A stretch of DNA of 64,000 nucleotides from Paguma larvata (lineage: Eukaryota; Chordata; Mammalia; Carnivora; Viverridae): positions 66,561,312-66,625,311 of the forward strand of contig CM057826.1 in NCBI GenBank assembly GCA_030068075.1, given 5' to 3'. Below the pieces are notes generated by a model. The model worked only from the letters and a program-made list of their open reading frames with translations. It was not told where the DNA came from and made no database searches. The position numbers and the translations under genes were made by a program. Of the stretch, positions 47,768 to 59,385 are shown one piece after another. Each line of letters begins with the position of its first letter. The stretch's first letter is position 1.

Positions 47768-47815
<48 letters not shown>
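47768..47815 (+). repeat. (TG)n microsatellite, about 24 units
   Basis: Uninterrupted tg dinucleotides at the position where this L1 end usually carries a short TG/TA stretch. A likely length polymorphism. Confidence 0.97.
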
Positions 47816-47817
<2 letters not shown>

Positions 47818-49542
47818 ATATTTTCTTTATCCATTCATCCATCAGTGGACACTTAGGTTGCTTCCATATCTTGGCTATTGTAAATAATGCTACAATAAAC
47901 ATGGGGGTGCATATATCTTTTAGAATTAGCGATTTCATAGTCTCAAGATAAATACCTAGAAGTGGAATTGCTGGACCATTAGATAGTTCTGTTTTTAAGT
48001 TTTTGAGGAACCTCCATATTGTTTTCCAGAGTGGCTGCACCAGTTTGCATTTCCACCAACTGTAAGGGTTCCCTTTTCTCCGAATCCTTGCCAACAACAC
48101 CTATTGTTTCTTATATTTTGGATGACAGCCTTTCTAACAGGACGTGTGAGGTGAATCTCATGATTTTGACTGGCATTTCCCTGATGACCAGTGATGTCGA
48201 GCATCTTTTCATATACCTTTTGGCCATTTGTATATGTTCTTAGGGAAAATGTCTATTTGGGTGCATTCCCATTTTTAAAACCAGATTATTTGTTTTTTGG
48301 TGAATTGTATCAGCTCTTTATATATTTTGCATATTAACCCCTTATCAGAAATGATTTGTAAATACTTCTCCCTTTCAGTAGTTTGTCTTTTCAATTTGTT
48401 GATGGTTTCCTTTGCCATGTAGAAGATTTTTGTAGAAGTTACATGTTTCTAAGAATTTATCCAGGAATTTACCCAAGAATTTAGGCTGTCAAATTTAATG
48501 GTATATAATTGTGCTAGTAGTCTCTTTGGTCCTGTGAATTTCCGGAGTATCAGTTGTATTATCTCCTCTTTCATTTCTAATTTTATTTATTTAAGCCCTC
48601 CTTTTCCTCGTGAGTGTACCTAAAGGTTTGTCATTTTATTTATCTTTTCAAAGAACAAGCTCTTAGATTGATCTTTTCTGTTGTCTTTTTAATCATTATT
48701 TCAGTTATTTCCATTCCGTTCTTTGTTATTTCTTTCTTTCTACTTACCTTGGACTTCAGTTCTTTTTCTAGTTCCTTGGGGTATAAAATTTGGCTGCCTA
48801 TTTGAGATTTGTCTTGTTTCCTGAGGTAGACATTTATCACTGTGAGCTTCCCTCTGAGCACTACTTTTGCTGTCTCACATAAATTTTGGTGTATCGTATT
48901 TTCATTTGTCTCAAGTTATATTTTGATTTTGTCATTGACCTCTTGGTCGTTCAATAGCATGTTTAATCACCACATACTTGTGAAATTTCCAGTTGTCTTC
49001 TTGTTACTGATTTCTAGTTTCATAACATTGTGGTTGGAAAAGATGCTTGATATGATTTCAATCTTCTTAAATTTGTTAAAACTTCGTTTGTGGCCTGTAT
49101 AATTTATCCTGGAGAATGTTCCTTGTGCACTTGGGAAGAATGTATATTCTTCTTTTGAATGGAATGTTTTAAGTCTAATATGTCGTTTCAGGCTAGTGTT
49201 TCCTTACTGGTTTTGTCTGGATGATTTATCATTGATACAAATGGGGGATTAAAGTCTCTCACTTTTATTGCACTGCTGTCTGCACTGCTCCAGACCCTTT
49301 AGGTCTATTAATATTTACCTCTTATATTAAAGTGCTCCTGTGTGGGCTGTATAAGTATTTACATGTTACAGTATTTAATGTTATATCCTTCTGTTACTGA
49401 CCCTTTATTATTATGCAGTGCTCTACTTTTTGTCTGACGATAGCCTTTGTTTTAAAGTCTATGTTTTCTGATATAAGTATAGCCACTCTCGTTTTCTTTT
49501 GGTTTCCGTTTGCTTAGAATATCTTTCTCAATCCATCACTTT

Positions 49543-49578
49543 TAGTCTGTGTGTGTCCTTAGGTCTGTGTGTGTCCTT
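49543..49578 (+). repeat. Tandem 18-bp duplication
   Basis: tagtctgtgtgtgtcctt and aggtctgtgtgtgtcctt are adjacent and differ at one base. A local duplication within the L1. Confidence 0.85.
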
Positions 49579-49924
49579 AGGTCTGAAGTGAGACTCTTAT
49601 AGGCAGCACATAGGTGAGTCTTGTTTTTTTACCCACTCAGCCACTGCATCTTTTGATTGGAGAATTTAATCCTTTTGTATTCAAAGTAAGTTTTGATAGG
49701 TATATACTTATTGCCAGTTTATTAATTGCTTTCTGGCTGTTTGTAGTTCCACTTTGTTCCCTTCTACTTCTCTTGCTCTCTTCCTTTGTGGTTTGTTGAT
49801 TTTCCTTAGTGGTATGCTTAGATTTCTTTCTCATTATCTTTTCTGTATCTAGTATAGATTTTTGCTTTGTGGTTACCATGAAGGTTACATATAACAACCT
49901 GTATTTATCACCTATTTTCTTTTT

Positions 49925-50105
49925 TTATATATGTATTTTAGAGAGAGGGTGCAAGTGGGGAGAGGGGTAGTGGAAGAGAGTGCATCTTAAGCAGACTCCA
50001 CACTCAGTGCTGAGCCCAACAAGGGGCCCGATCCCATGAACCTGGGACCATGACCTGAGCCAAAATCAAGAGTTAGAGGTTCAACTCAGTCATGCAGATG
50101 CCCCT
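49925..50105 (-). mobile_element. CAN SINE nested in L1, antisense, diverged
   Basis: The stretch tatatatgtattttagagag, cctgggaccatgacctgagc, ttcaactcagtcatgcagat follows the SINE in reverse but with a degraded head and no clean duplication. An older copy. Confidence 0.75.
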
Positions 50106-52770
50106 ATCACAGTCTATTGTCAGTTGATAACAACTTAAGTTCTAATGCATTCTAAAGCTCTATATTTATACTCTTTCCCAAGATGTTTTATGGTTTTGAC
50201 GTCACAAGTTTGTTTTTATCCTGTAACTCTTAGCTAATTATTGTAATTATAGTTGTTTTTACTACTTTTCTTCTTTAACCTTCATATTAGCTTTGAGTGA
50301 TTAATCCACTACCTTTACTATATATTTATCCTTATCAATGAGGTTTATACTTTCATTGTTTTCTTGTTATTAATAAGCACCCTTTCTTTCATCTCAGAGA
50401 AGTCTTTTTAACAATTTCTATAAGGCCATTTTAGTAGTGAATTCCTCTAGCTTTTGCTTCTCTGGAAAACTCTTTATCTCTCCTTCAGTTTTGAATGCCA
50501 ACTTTTCCAGGTAGAGTGTTCTCAGTTACAAATGTTTTACTTTCAGCACTCTGAATATATTTTGCTGCTTTCTTCTGGCCTGCAAAGCTTCTGCTAAAAA
50601 ATTGACTGATAGTCTTATGGGAGTTCCCTTATATAGAACAAGTTGCTTTTCTCTTGCTGTTTTTAAGATACTCTTATTTTTAGCTTTTGACATTTTAATT
50701 AAATGTGTCTTGGTGTGGGTCTCTTTGGGTTCATGGGCCTCATGAATTAGATACCTGTTTCCTTCCCCAAGTTAGGGACATTTTCAGCCATTATTTCTTG
50801 CAATAAGTTTTCTGTCCTTTCTGTTTCTCTTCTCCTTTTCGCACTCCTATAATGTGAATGTGAGCCGGCCGATGTTGTCTCATAAGTCCTTTGAGCCATA
50901 TTCACTTTCTAAAATTCTCTTTTCTTTTTGTTGCTCTGATTGGGTGAGTTCCACTGCCTTGTCTTTGAATTGACTGATCCTTTCTTCTACTGTAGCTAGT
51001 CTTCTACTGAACACTTCTAGTCTATTTTCAGCTCAGTTTTTCTTCAGCTCTATGACATCTATTTGGTATTTTCACATATTTTCTATCTCTTTGTTGAAAT
51101 CCTTACTGTGTTTATCCATGCGTCTCCCAAGTTCAGTCAGCATCTTTATGACTATTACTTTAAACAGTTTATCAGGTATATAATTCTCTCCATTGTATTA
51201 AAATTTTTTTTCGGAGGTTTTATCTTGTTCTTTTTCTCCTCATTTTGCTTGACTCTCTGTTTTTATGCACTAGATGAAATAGCCACCTCTTCTAGTGTTC
51301 AAGGAGTGGCCTCATGATAAACATTATCATCAACTATGCCCTAGCTCTTGGATGTCTCTCAAGCTTTTGTGATTATCCAAGCAGCCTATTTTGTTTTCAG
51401 TAGTGCCTAGTCATTGAGGGGGTACTAAGATCTCTCAGTATCCCAAAGAGGAGAATCTCAGGGAGTACCTAGGTTCAGGCTGATTGGAAGTCAGATCTCA
51501 GGCAGCAGGTTTTAAAGTATGCAAATGTATATAGCCCTATGGGACTGCAAGTATAAGCCCTGGCGGCCACCAGACCAGGTAATCAGAGGTATCCCCCGGG
51601 GAAAAATCACAAAAACGAGGGCTCCAGACAAGCATATAAGCACCTTTCTTAGAGACACAGGTAAACTCTAGTGTGGCAGAGGGAGAGCACAGAGATGGCA
51701 TGTCACCTGGCCTGTGTTCCCTGAGAATCCCTCCTGAGGCCTCTAGATAGCCAAACCTGAAGCCTGCCCCTCAGGCTCCAGAATAGGTATCTGCATCTGG
51801 AAAGATGCAAATAGGCATCTTTCTTTGAAGGACTGGAGTTGTGTTTCTGTCTGCTACCTGTACAATGCCTTGGGGGATGGCAGTTTGATAAAAACTCTCT
51901 TTTCGATTATTACAGTCCCTTGGGACCCAGGAATGTAAGGTCCCCTGACCTCCATAGCCACATAATCATTGATGCCCCCTGGGTTGCCACTGCAGAAACC
52001 AGGGCAGCAGACATAAGAACTAGGGCATCAGACATCACTAAAAACTCTCCTTTAGAAGAGACAGAAAGTGCACAGATGGCCCCTGCTGGGTAGAAGGGAA
52101 AGATGGCACCCACTGAGGGGAAAAAGGGGGTTACGGTAAAAGAAAAAAAGCAGCATCCGCCAGCTTTAGCAAGGTTAAGGGAGAGCCCAGAATTGGTGCC
52201 GCCATCTCCTTCATCCCTGGAGAGTATCCTCAAAAGTACCTGCCCTTCTGGGTGATGCTTTAAGGTTAACAAATGAATCTCTTTTTCATAAAGTCTGGGC
52301 ACTTTTCAAATAGCTGCTTTCTGCACTGGGCCTTGGAGTGAGTGAGTCCACACACAAGCCCTTTAAGAGACATTGCTCAGTTCACCACAGCCCTTTGGGT
52401 CTCATGGAAGTGACCCCATTGGTTTTCAAAGCCTCATGTTTTGGGGCTTGTCTATCAGGTACAGGCCTCAAAATCTGATGTGTCTGATGTGGAGGATGAA
52501 CAGTTCACTCCTCAGGCAGAAGCTCTGGGTTTATAAATTCCCTCCTGATTGTGGGTCGCTGTGCTGAGGGTGTGGTTTATGGTGAGATTGTGTCTCAACC
52601 TCCCCCGCCCACTTCCATGTGGCCTCCTTCTTGTTTGCCAGTGTGTAGGAGCTGCTCAGCTCGTTTTCAGCTCTTTTTCAGAGGAAATTGTTCCCTATGC
52701 AGCTGTAGATTTCAGTGTGTCCATGGTGGGGTTGAGTTCAGGATCTTTCTACAGAACAGAACCAGAAAAA

Positions 52771-53830
52771 TAAGTGATCAGCAAATGATAAAGATGGGTC
52801 ACAAAGACTCAGAAGCAGATGAGAGGGGCCAAACTGGGACAATTTGTGCATCAAAAGAAATAATGATTATGAAAAACCCATGAAACAAAATAGGAAACTG
52901 TGAATCCATTCAGATATAAGTAAATGAATGAATGTTTGAGTTAAAAAAAAAAAAACCACAATATTTTACATAATTTCAAAGTATTTCTCCACAGACCACT
53001 TATTAATTGCCAAGGGGAAAAAGTAACTTTGTAGCGAAAACATCTGGCAGATAGCACCTTTTCAAGTTGTCAAAGAGAACAAATATCAACAGAGAGAAAA
53101 TTGAAATCCTGTGCTACTTAATAGAAGGCCTTTAGAAGAACTTCTATGATATTCCTGCAAAAGATGCAGAACATCAATCTAACTATGAAAAAATAGCAGA
53201 AAACTCCAAGAGGAAGAACATTCCAAAGGTAACTGGCCTGTAATCTTCAAAAGATTTGAGGTCAGGAAGGCCAGAGAAAACCTGATAAACTGTTCTATAC
53301 TAAAGGGGAGTCACAGACATGACAAATGCAATCCTTGATTCAGAACTGAACCTTTTCGATGAAACTGGAGTGAGATCTGAGGCTTAGATGGTAGCAATAT
53401 GTCATACGGAGGCTTCTCACAATGGTGCCTGGCAAAGTTGCTACAGCAGTTACATTATCAGACCCTCCTGGGTTTGAGTCTAGAAAAGGATTGTTTTCAG
53501 CAGCGTCCCCAGCAGTCCAGACCGTAACTTTGATCATACTCATTACTCTTCCAATCACTGTGATCAAAAGGAAGAGCTGCTATAATTTGTCAGGCCTGAG
53601 TCACGTATTTGAGCACAAGGCCGCCCATGGAGCTTTTGCAAGGAGTTCCAGAGACCTGTGGACTAATTGTGGGGAAGCATAGATCCAGTGGAAAAGTAGG
53701 AGAAAGAAAGGGAAATGAATGCCGGCAAGGCAAATGTCCACAAATGTTCAAAATGTTCACTGCCGCATGCGGATAAAAACCTATAAACCTCCTTCAAAGC
53801 TATTAATTTACTTTCACATGGTGCAATTTT
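52771..53830 (+). other. Intergenic; possible further old repeat at 52790-53370
   Basis: The stretch gataaactgttctatactaa, gagtcacagacatgacaaat, gcaatccttgattcagaact resembles a 3'-end segment of old mammalian L1. I am not confident of the family. 53395-53700 has a minus-strand and a plus-strand short ORF, both unrecognised. Confidence 0.35.
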
Positions 53831-53846
53831 GAAAATCCATGATTTT

Positions 53847-54070
53847 TAAAGATGTTTAATTAATTAATTAATTAATTAATTTAGAGAGTGCATACTCATG
53901 CACACGAGTGGAGGAGGGGCAGAGAGAGAGGGAGACAGAGAATCCTAAATAGGCTCCACACTGTCAGTACAGAGCCTGATGCAGAGCTCCATCTCACAAA
54001 CTGTGAGATCATGACCTGAGCCCAAATCAAGAATCAAATGCTTAACCCACTAAGCCACCCAAGGCACACC
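53847..54070 (-). mobile_element. CAN SINE, antisense, with (TTAA)n tail and TSD
   Basis: The tail complement is an expanded (aatt)n at about 53858-53880, with a GA-rich body and the inverse head aagccacccaaggcacacc. A 17-bp duplication with two mismatches, tgaaaatccatgatttt / tgaaaatctgtgatttt, flanks it (53830-53846, 54071-54087). Confidence 0.92.
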
Positions 54071-54087
54071 TGAAAATCTGTGATTTT

Positions 54088-55687
54088 AGTAAGCTCATGG
54101 CAATTTGGTAATAGAAAATATTTCTTCCTATTGTCAGTTACTTAATATTTCTATCTAATTTGACTCTAAATCCTAACATGTTCTAGAATTAGTAAACCAT
54201 TTGTCTTTGCAGACAGGTTCAATTGTTTTGTTCATATGCTTTTCTTCATATCTGTAAGAAATCATCATCTGAACAGGAGTCCAACAGGTTCAGTCTCTCA
54301 GAGCCCTTTAAAACTCAAAACCTTTCTTTGGCTGAGAAAGTAGATCAGTAAATCACCTTAACAAGTTTTTGTGTTCTAGTTTCTGATTATATTTGAATTA
54401 ACTTAGTCACTACAACTGCTTCGAGTCTCTCCATACACTTCTTCAGCCCCTTGTTGATGGAGGGCTAGGCTCCATTTGCCTGTGGATGCTACATAAAAAG
54501 TAGAAACTATTCTCCACTCTTGAATATTGTTGTTGAAGATTTCTTGAGGTTAGGCCTACACACTACTGCAAGAGTGTCTTGCCCAATTTCCCTGTCCTGA
54601 ATTCCTGATGAATAGATAAATAAATGAGACTCAGATTTTTTTAATCCAACAAAGAAGATTTTAAAGAGCCTTGAAAGTGGAATTAATGTCACCAAAGCAA
54701 TTTCCCTGTTGTTCATTTCTATCTACAATTACAAGAATATCATATTGAGGTCTCTTTAAAGTTTAGAAGATAAATTTAGCATTTAGCATTTAGTCAAATT
54801 ATAGCTATGATGATGTCAAGATTTGGAACAGCTATATTAACAACCCACTTACTACTGCTTTCAGAAACTCTACTTGCTCTGCCCACATTAGGTAGTATGT
54901 GTCATTTGCTATCTTTCTGTTTCTGATATTTGCAATGATCTTAGTCATAATTAATTACTAATATAGGATGGTAACTATTTGATGATGTTTCAAATCCTTT
55001 GAAATATATTCATTCAGCTGAGTGCCCAGTATTTCCTTAAATGATTTGCACATACATCACTAAATCTAAATCTTCTATATAGTATTCTACCTTCTCTAAA
55101 ACAACAAACTTAAAAATCTTTAATTCAGTTTTTCAAAAGAAACTTCAGGTTGCTAGGAGGTAGATTGCTGGTTAGAATTGGTGGATTACCTACCTACATT
55201 TCAGCACTAATTATAGGTAAATATCTTACAGATCCCCCCTCGCCAACCTAGCCCAATCTTCTACACCAATTCCATACAGATAGTTTTACCCAGGGAAAAT
55301 CAGAAATCAGAGAATGTGAAGGCTGGGAAGCGATTTTAGAAATCATGTGAGATGCTCCATGATTGGTGGTTTAGATTCTTATGAGAATTGGAAGAAACAT
55401 ATGAGCACACTCTGAACATGCATATTAAAACATCTATGCACCACTTCTTGGATCCCAGAAAAAGAATCTGGGTTTATTTGACTTATAAAATTATTGAGAT
55501 GAAGTGACTTGGTCAAGACCATAGAACAAGTTGATAGAGTTGGAGCTCAAGCCTAAAGTACAGGGGAGTCCTAGCACCCCAGAGACTATTATGTAAGGCC
55601 CGGCTGCTATATAATTGGCATGAGGGCCTTCAAAAGAAGATATTGTCTAACAGTCATAAAGTCATTCCCCATTAACATATCCTGCTC
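54088..55687 (+). other. Intergenic, sparse old repeat traces
   Basis: A MIR-like stretch at about 55430-55570 (gaagtgacttggtcaagacc, gagttggagctcaagcctaa). Otherwise I see nothing I can name. Confidence 0.4.
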
Positions 55688-55883
55688 CTAGGTGGTTTGG
55701 TTGCTTAAGCATCTGACTCTTGATTTGGGCTCAGGTCATGATCTCAGGGTTGTGAGATCAAGCCCCGTGCGGGCTTCATGCTGGGTGTGGAACATGCTTA
55801 AGATTCTTTCTCTCCCTCTACCACTCATGCTCTCTCTCTGTCTAAAACACAAACAAACAAACCAACAAAACACCAAAAAACAA
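55688..55883 (+). mobile_element. CAN SINE, sense, older subfamily, with TSD
   Basis: ggtggtttggttgcttaagc, ctcaggtcatgatctcaggg, atcaagccccgtgcgggctt, tail acaaacaaacaaacc. An 11-bp duplication, atatcctgctc, lies at 55677-55687 and 55884-55894. Its gggttgtgagatcaagcc segment differs from the common felid copies and is closer to an ancestral carnivore type. Confidence 0.9.
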
Positions 55884-55894
55884 ATATCCTGCTC

Positions 55895-57635
55895 AAATTA
55901 GTGTTGATTCCCACTTACATCAGTGTTCTTTTTAATCGGACTCCAGGATTATTTGTTGTTTAGAATATACAACAACACACTGTTAGTACAATGCACATTG
56001 ATTACAAAGTAAAAAGGCAAAATCTTGCAAAAGATGTGGGATTTCATGAGTTTGATGAAAGTGGTGTTAGAAACCTGCTTAGAATCACACATGCTAATAC
56101 TCTGATAAACAAGGCACTGGCTTAGTTACACTTATTGACAGCCGAGAGAAGAGGACAGGGAGGCAGTCCAGCTCCACACTCCAAAACAAAATATTTGGAT
56201 ACAAATATGTTTAAGAGAATCACTTGGGAAGACCAATGAAGCCCTCACATGCTTTTGTTAAGTGATCCTCTTTATAATCATTTAAACATCAAATAAAATA
56301 TGATATAAGCTGAAGTACAGTTTTGTTGGAAAGTTACACCAAAATCCACAAGTTTTAAATTCATTAAATCCTATGAAAACTTTTTTTCATTTTTCATTGA
56401 TTGTAAAATTTTATTCCCTGTTTTAAGTGAGCTCACTTTAGATTGCTGTTTTTTAGTTTTACCCATTATTCTTAGATAATGAATATGTCCTTTATTTCAT
56501 TCCAACTTTAAGAGGCAGAAACTTCCTTTATGTGTTGATCTTTAATTTTTTTCTGATTCCAAATCACAAAGTTACTTGAAGACTGTCATTTTGCAAATCT
56601 CCCTCTAGGATTTTTTTCAAGCAAGTTCATAGATATGGAGTGTCAATGATGACCTCTGGGCGATAAAATTGTTTTGTTACAAGTTGAGTAAATTTTGATT
56701 AACTGGGAAGAACTTTTCTGAACGTCTGTGTGCAGTGTAACTCAATATTGTTTTGAGAAATGAGAATGTCATTGAAACCAAAGGGCATAGACATGAAATA
56801 GATGAATTCTGGGTTATTTATTGAATGCCTCTCAAAGATAGAATTTTATAAAGTCTTATGTGGCTTGAATAATTTGTAACTATACATGCTTCTGTTCTCA
56901 GACATTTTAATCATTAATGATTCTGCAGCATAAAACACCCTCCAAGACATTTTACTCTCTAAGAATGAATTATAAAATTAACCTTTATAGTTAGATTATT
57001 TGGGATTATCCAGCATAATGAAACTGCTGTTAATTTGAACCGTTGGTCAATTTCTTACTGGGACTTTACAATGGCAATCAAATTCAGGGACTCATATTTA
57101 GGCACATTTTCTGCTTAGTTAGCTCTTCAACATCTTTATAGTTTTTGCCCCTATATTTTGAAGACTGAGTACTATTGGTAACATAGGGCTATTGGTAGGG
57201 GGGCTTATAATTTATCATCCAAACCAGGGCACTTTTGAGGGGACACTTGTAATAAGTACATTGGGGACATAGCTGTAAACAAAGATTATCCCATACACAA
57301 GGACATGTGCCTACTGTACCTACTAATGGTCTGTTTGTTCTTGTTGCTTGGGAGTCAGGGACTCTTGGCTCATTATTTGCAAAGTCTACCCAAGACTATC
57401 CAGGTCTTGACTTATCAGGACACACTGTCCCCAAAGACAGCTTCCACAAGAACCAAATGTACCTAGGAGAAGGCAAGCTCTACTACCAAGAGGGTTAGAG
57501 TGGGTCTAGCCCCAGGGACCCTCACCTCTACGTACTTCCTTTCCTTTGTTGGTTGAATTCTCTCCAATAGATCAATACTGAATGACTTTCCAAGGATGAA
57601 AATGAAGTAAATCCCATCTAAACACAGAACACTGA
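55895..57635 (+). other. Intergenic, no recognised feature
   Basis: AT-rich unique-looking sequence. The plus-strand ORF at 57307-57498 has no recognisable motif or gene context. Confidence 0.5.
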
Positions 57636-57639
57636 GCCG

Positions 57640-57688
57640 TGGTGTGGTGTGGTGTGTGTGTGTGTGAGGATGGAGGGGTCAGAGAAAG

Positions 57689-57730
<42 letters not shown>
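57640..57730 (+). repeat. (GTGTG)n / (TG)n and (GA)n microsatellites
   Basis: ggtgt units run into (tg)n to about 57666, and an uninterrupted (ga)n of about 19 units follows at 57692-57730, then gataatgataatgat. Confidence 0.95.
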
Positions 57731-57734
<4 letters not shown>

Positions 57735-57779
57735 ATGATAATGATGAAATGGGGGACTAAAATGGAATCTTGTCATGAG

Positions 57780-57890
57780 TTCTGCCCTTTTCCTGACTAA
57801 TGGTGTGATCTTTAATATCTTTAAGCTCTAGTCTCTCCATATGTAAAATGAAGATGATATTGATGACTACCTAACATAGTTATTATAAGG
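57780..57890 (+). repeat. MIR fragment
   Basis: The order tgactaatggtgtgatcttt, agtctctccatatgtaaaat, gaagatgatattgatgacta matches the MIR sense course. Confidence 0.65.
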
Positions 57891-58309
57891 CCTAAAAGTT
57901 CTCCTTCTGTCCTCCACATCTAGTCTCCCTTTCTTCCTTTAGTAATAGGATTTGCCAAGTTTCAGTTGGGCACACAGTCTCCAAACTAGCTGTTACATCT
58001 GTCAGCTTTCCTTGTAGCCCTGGTGAAGGCGATGCATACAACTTCCTGATCAATTCTTCTCAGGGAAGCTGTGACCTTCCCTCCTGCCTTCTCCCTTTAT
58101 TCTGGCAAGGAAATAGCAATAACTGGGACAGCCAGCCTAGAGCCAGAGATGACAGCTTCCATCTGGTAGAGACAATCACTTCTACAGTAACACATGAGAG
58201 AAAAATAAGTGTTTACCTCACTTAAGGCTATACTTGAGGGCCATAACTCATACAATCACAATAGCGGCTTTGAAAGCTCAATAGAGTTGGAGTCAAAAGG
58301 GTATGTTGT

Positions 58310-58430
58310 AGTCCTGCTCTGTTGCCTGCATGACCTTGGAAATCTCTAAATGTCACTTTTCTCATCTTAAAAATATAAGTATAAATAATACCTGAAAGGC
58401 AGGTGATATTAAATATTGAATAAGTATACC
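58310..58430 (+). repeat. MIR fragment
   Basis: The stretch gttgcctgcatgaccttgga, aatctctaaatgtcactttt, ctcatcttaaaaatataagt, a diverged MIR core. Confidence 0.6.
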
Positions 58431-58481
58431 ATACTGTTCATACTTTTCTTTCTGAACCAGGGTTCATCTCCATGAGTTTAT

Positions 58482-58935
58482 TCATTCATTTGCAAACATT
58501 TAAAGATCCAGCACTATATTTAAGACACAGGATTGTCCAGCATTGCATAAGACACTGAATTTCCTACCCTCCTGTGGACAAAGAGTAAATGGACCAACAA
58601 GAAATATTACATAATGATGAGTGTTATGGTGATTATAAAACAAGATGGTGTTCTAGAGATTGAGTAGGAGGGCATTATGGGACATGGCCAGAAAAGAACT
58701 CTCCGACATTTCTGTTGAGAGTAAATAACAAAAGGAGCCAGTTTGTGAAGATTTGTGGGGAGAGGACTCTAGACAGAGAGAACACCTGGGACAAAGAACC
58801 TATGGTGAGAGGAGCATAATTTGTTTAAAGACCAGAAAGAAAGCCAGCATGGCTAGGACAGAGTGAGAAAGTGGTGAGTTGTAAGAGATCAAATCAGAGA
58901 TAGAAGAGGCCAGATCACTTGCCTGTATAGTTGAC
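58482..58935. repeat. Ancient dispersed repeat (same family as 5163)
   Basis: The stretch ttcattcatttgcaaacatt, gatgagtgttatggtgatta, agaacacctgggacaaagaa, gaaagccagcatggctagga follows the same course as the 5163-6060 element, including the spacing of its blocks. Confidence 0.6.
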
Positions 58936-59174
58936 AGAATTAATTCCAAGCATAATAAGAAGTCTGTAAGACAGATACAACAATAGAACTTCCGTTCAGA
59001 CTTCCTCAGGGGCCAATACTGTGCCTATGTGAAAACATAACGTATTATACAAATCAAGCAACTTCTTAAAACAGGGGAAAAGTCCTAGCTACCAGTTTTC
59101 TGAGAATGTTCGGGCATGTTACCAGGAGAATGTTTTCACCCAAGGCAGGCACTACTGCCTTAAAAAGGGTTAGC

Positions 59175-59385
59175 AGCTTAGAATTTTATGTCAGAGATAC
59201 CTGGTTTTGAATCCCAGTTCCTCTGCCACCAGATGTCTGACCTTAGATAAGTCACTCCACCTTTTGAAGTTTAATTTATTCTCACACACAAAATATGGAA
59301 AGTAAGATCCATTTCAGTAATGTCATTGTAAGGCTTCCATGAGATATTATATGTGAAATGCATAACACATTATAAGGACTCAATT
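59175..59385 (+). repeat. MIR SINE
   Basis: The order atacctggttttgaatccca, gttcctctgccaccagatgt, ctgaccttagataagtcact, tgtaaggcttccatgagata is a clear near-complete sense MIR. Confidence 0.85.

Larger units (their letters stand above)
47271..52770 (-). mobile_element. Nearly full-length old L1 (L1M class), antisense
   Basis: From low to high coordinate: an L1 3' end (gtgtacaacataatggtcca), decayed ORF2 C-terminus (minus-strand 47816-48100 encodes [14 protein letters not shown] and CPLMDEWIKKI), an apparent ORF2 deletion near 48.5 kb, further ORF2/ORF1 complement (ttttcagccattatttcttg near 50.78 kb), then a GC-richer 5' UTR-like block (51320-52770: gatggcacccactgagggga, gttgagttcaggatctttct). 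No long ORF survives. It is split by a SINE at 49925-50105. Confidence 0.7.

Noticed and set aside
57307..57498. 63-aa plus-strand ORF in repeat-free sequence
   Set aside because: Length is within chance expectation, and there is no Kozak, promoter, splice or family evidence.
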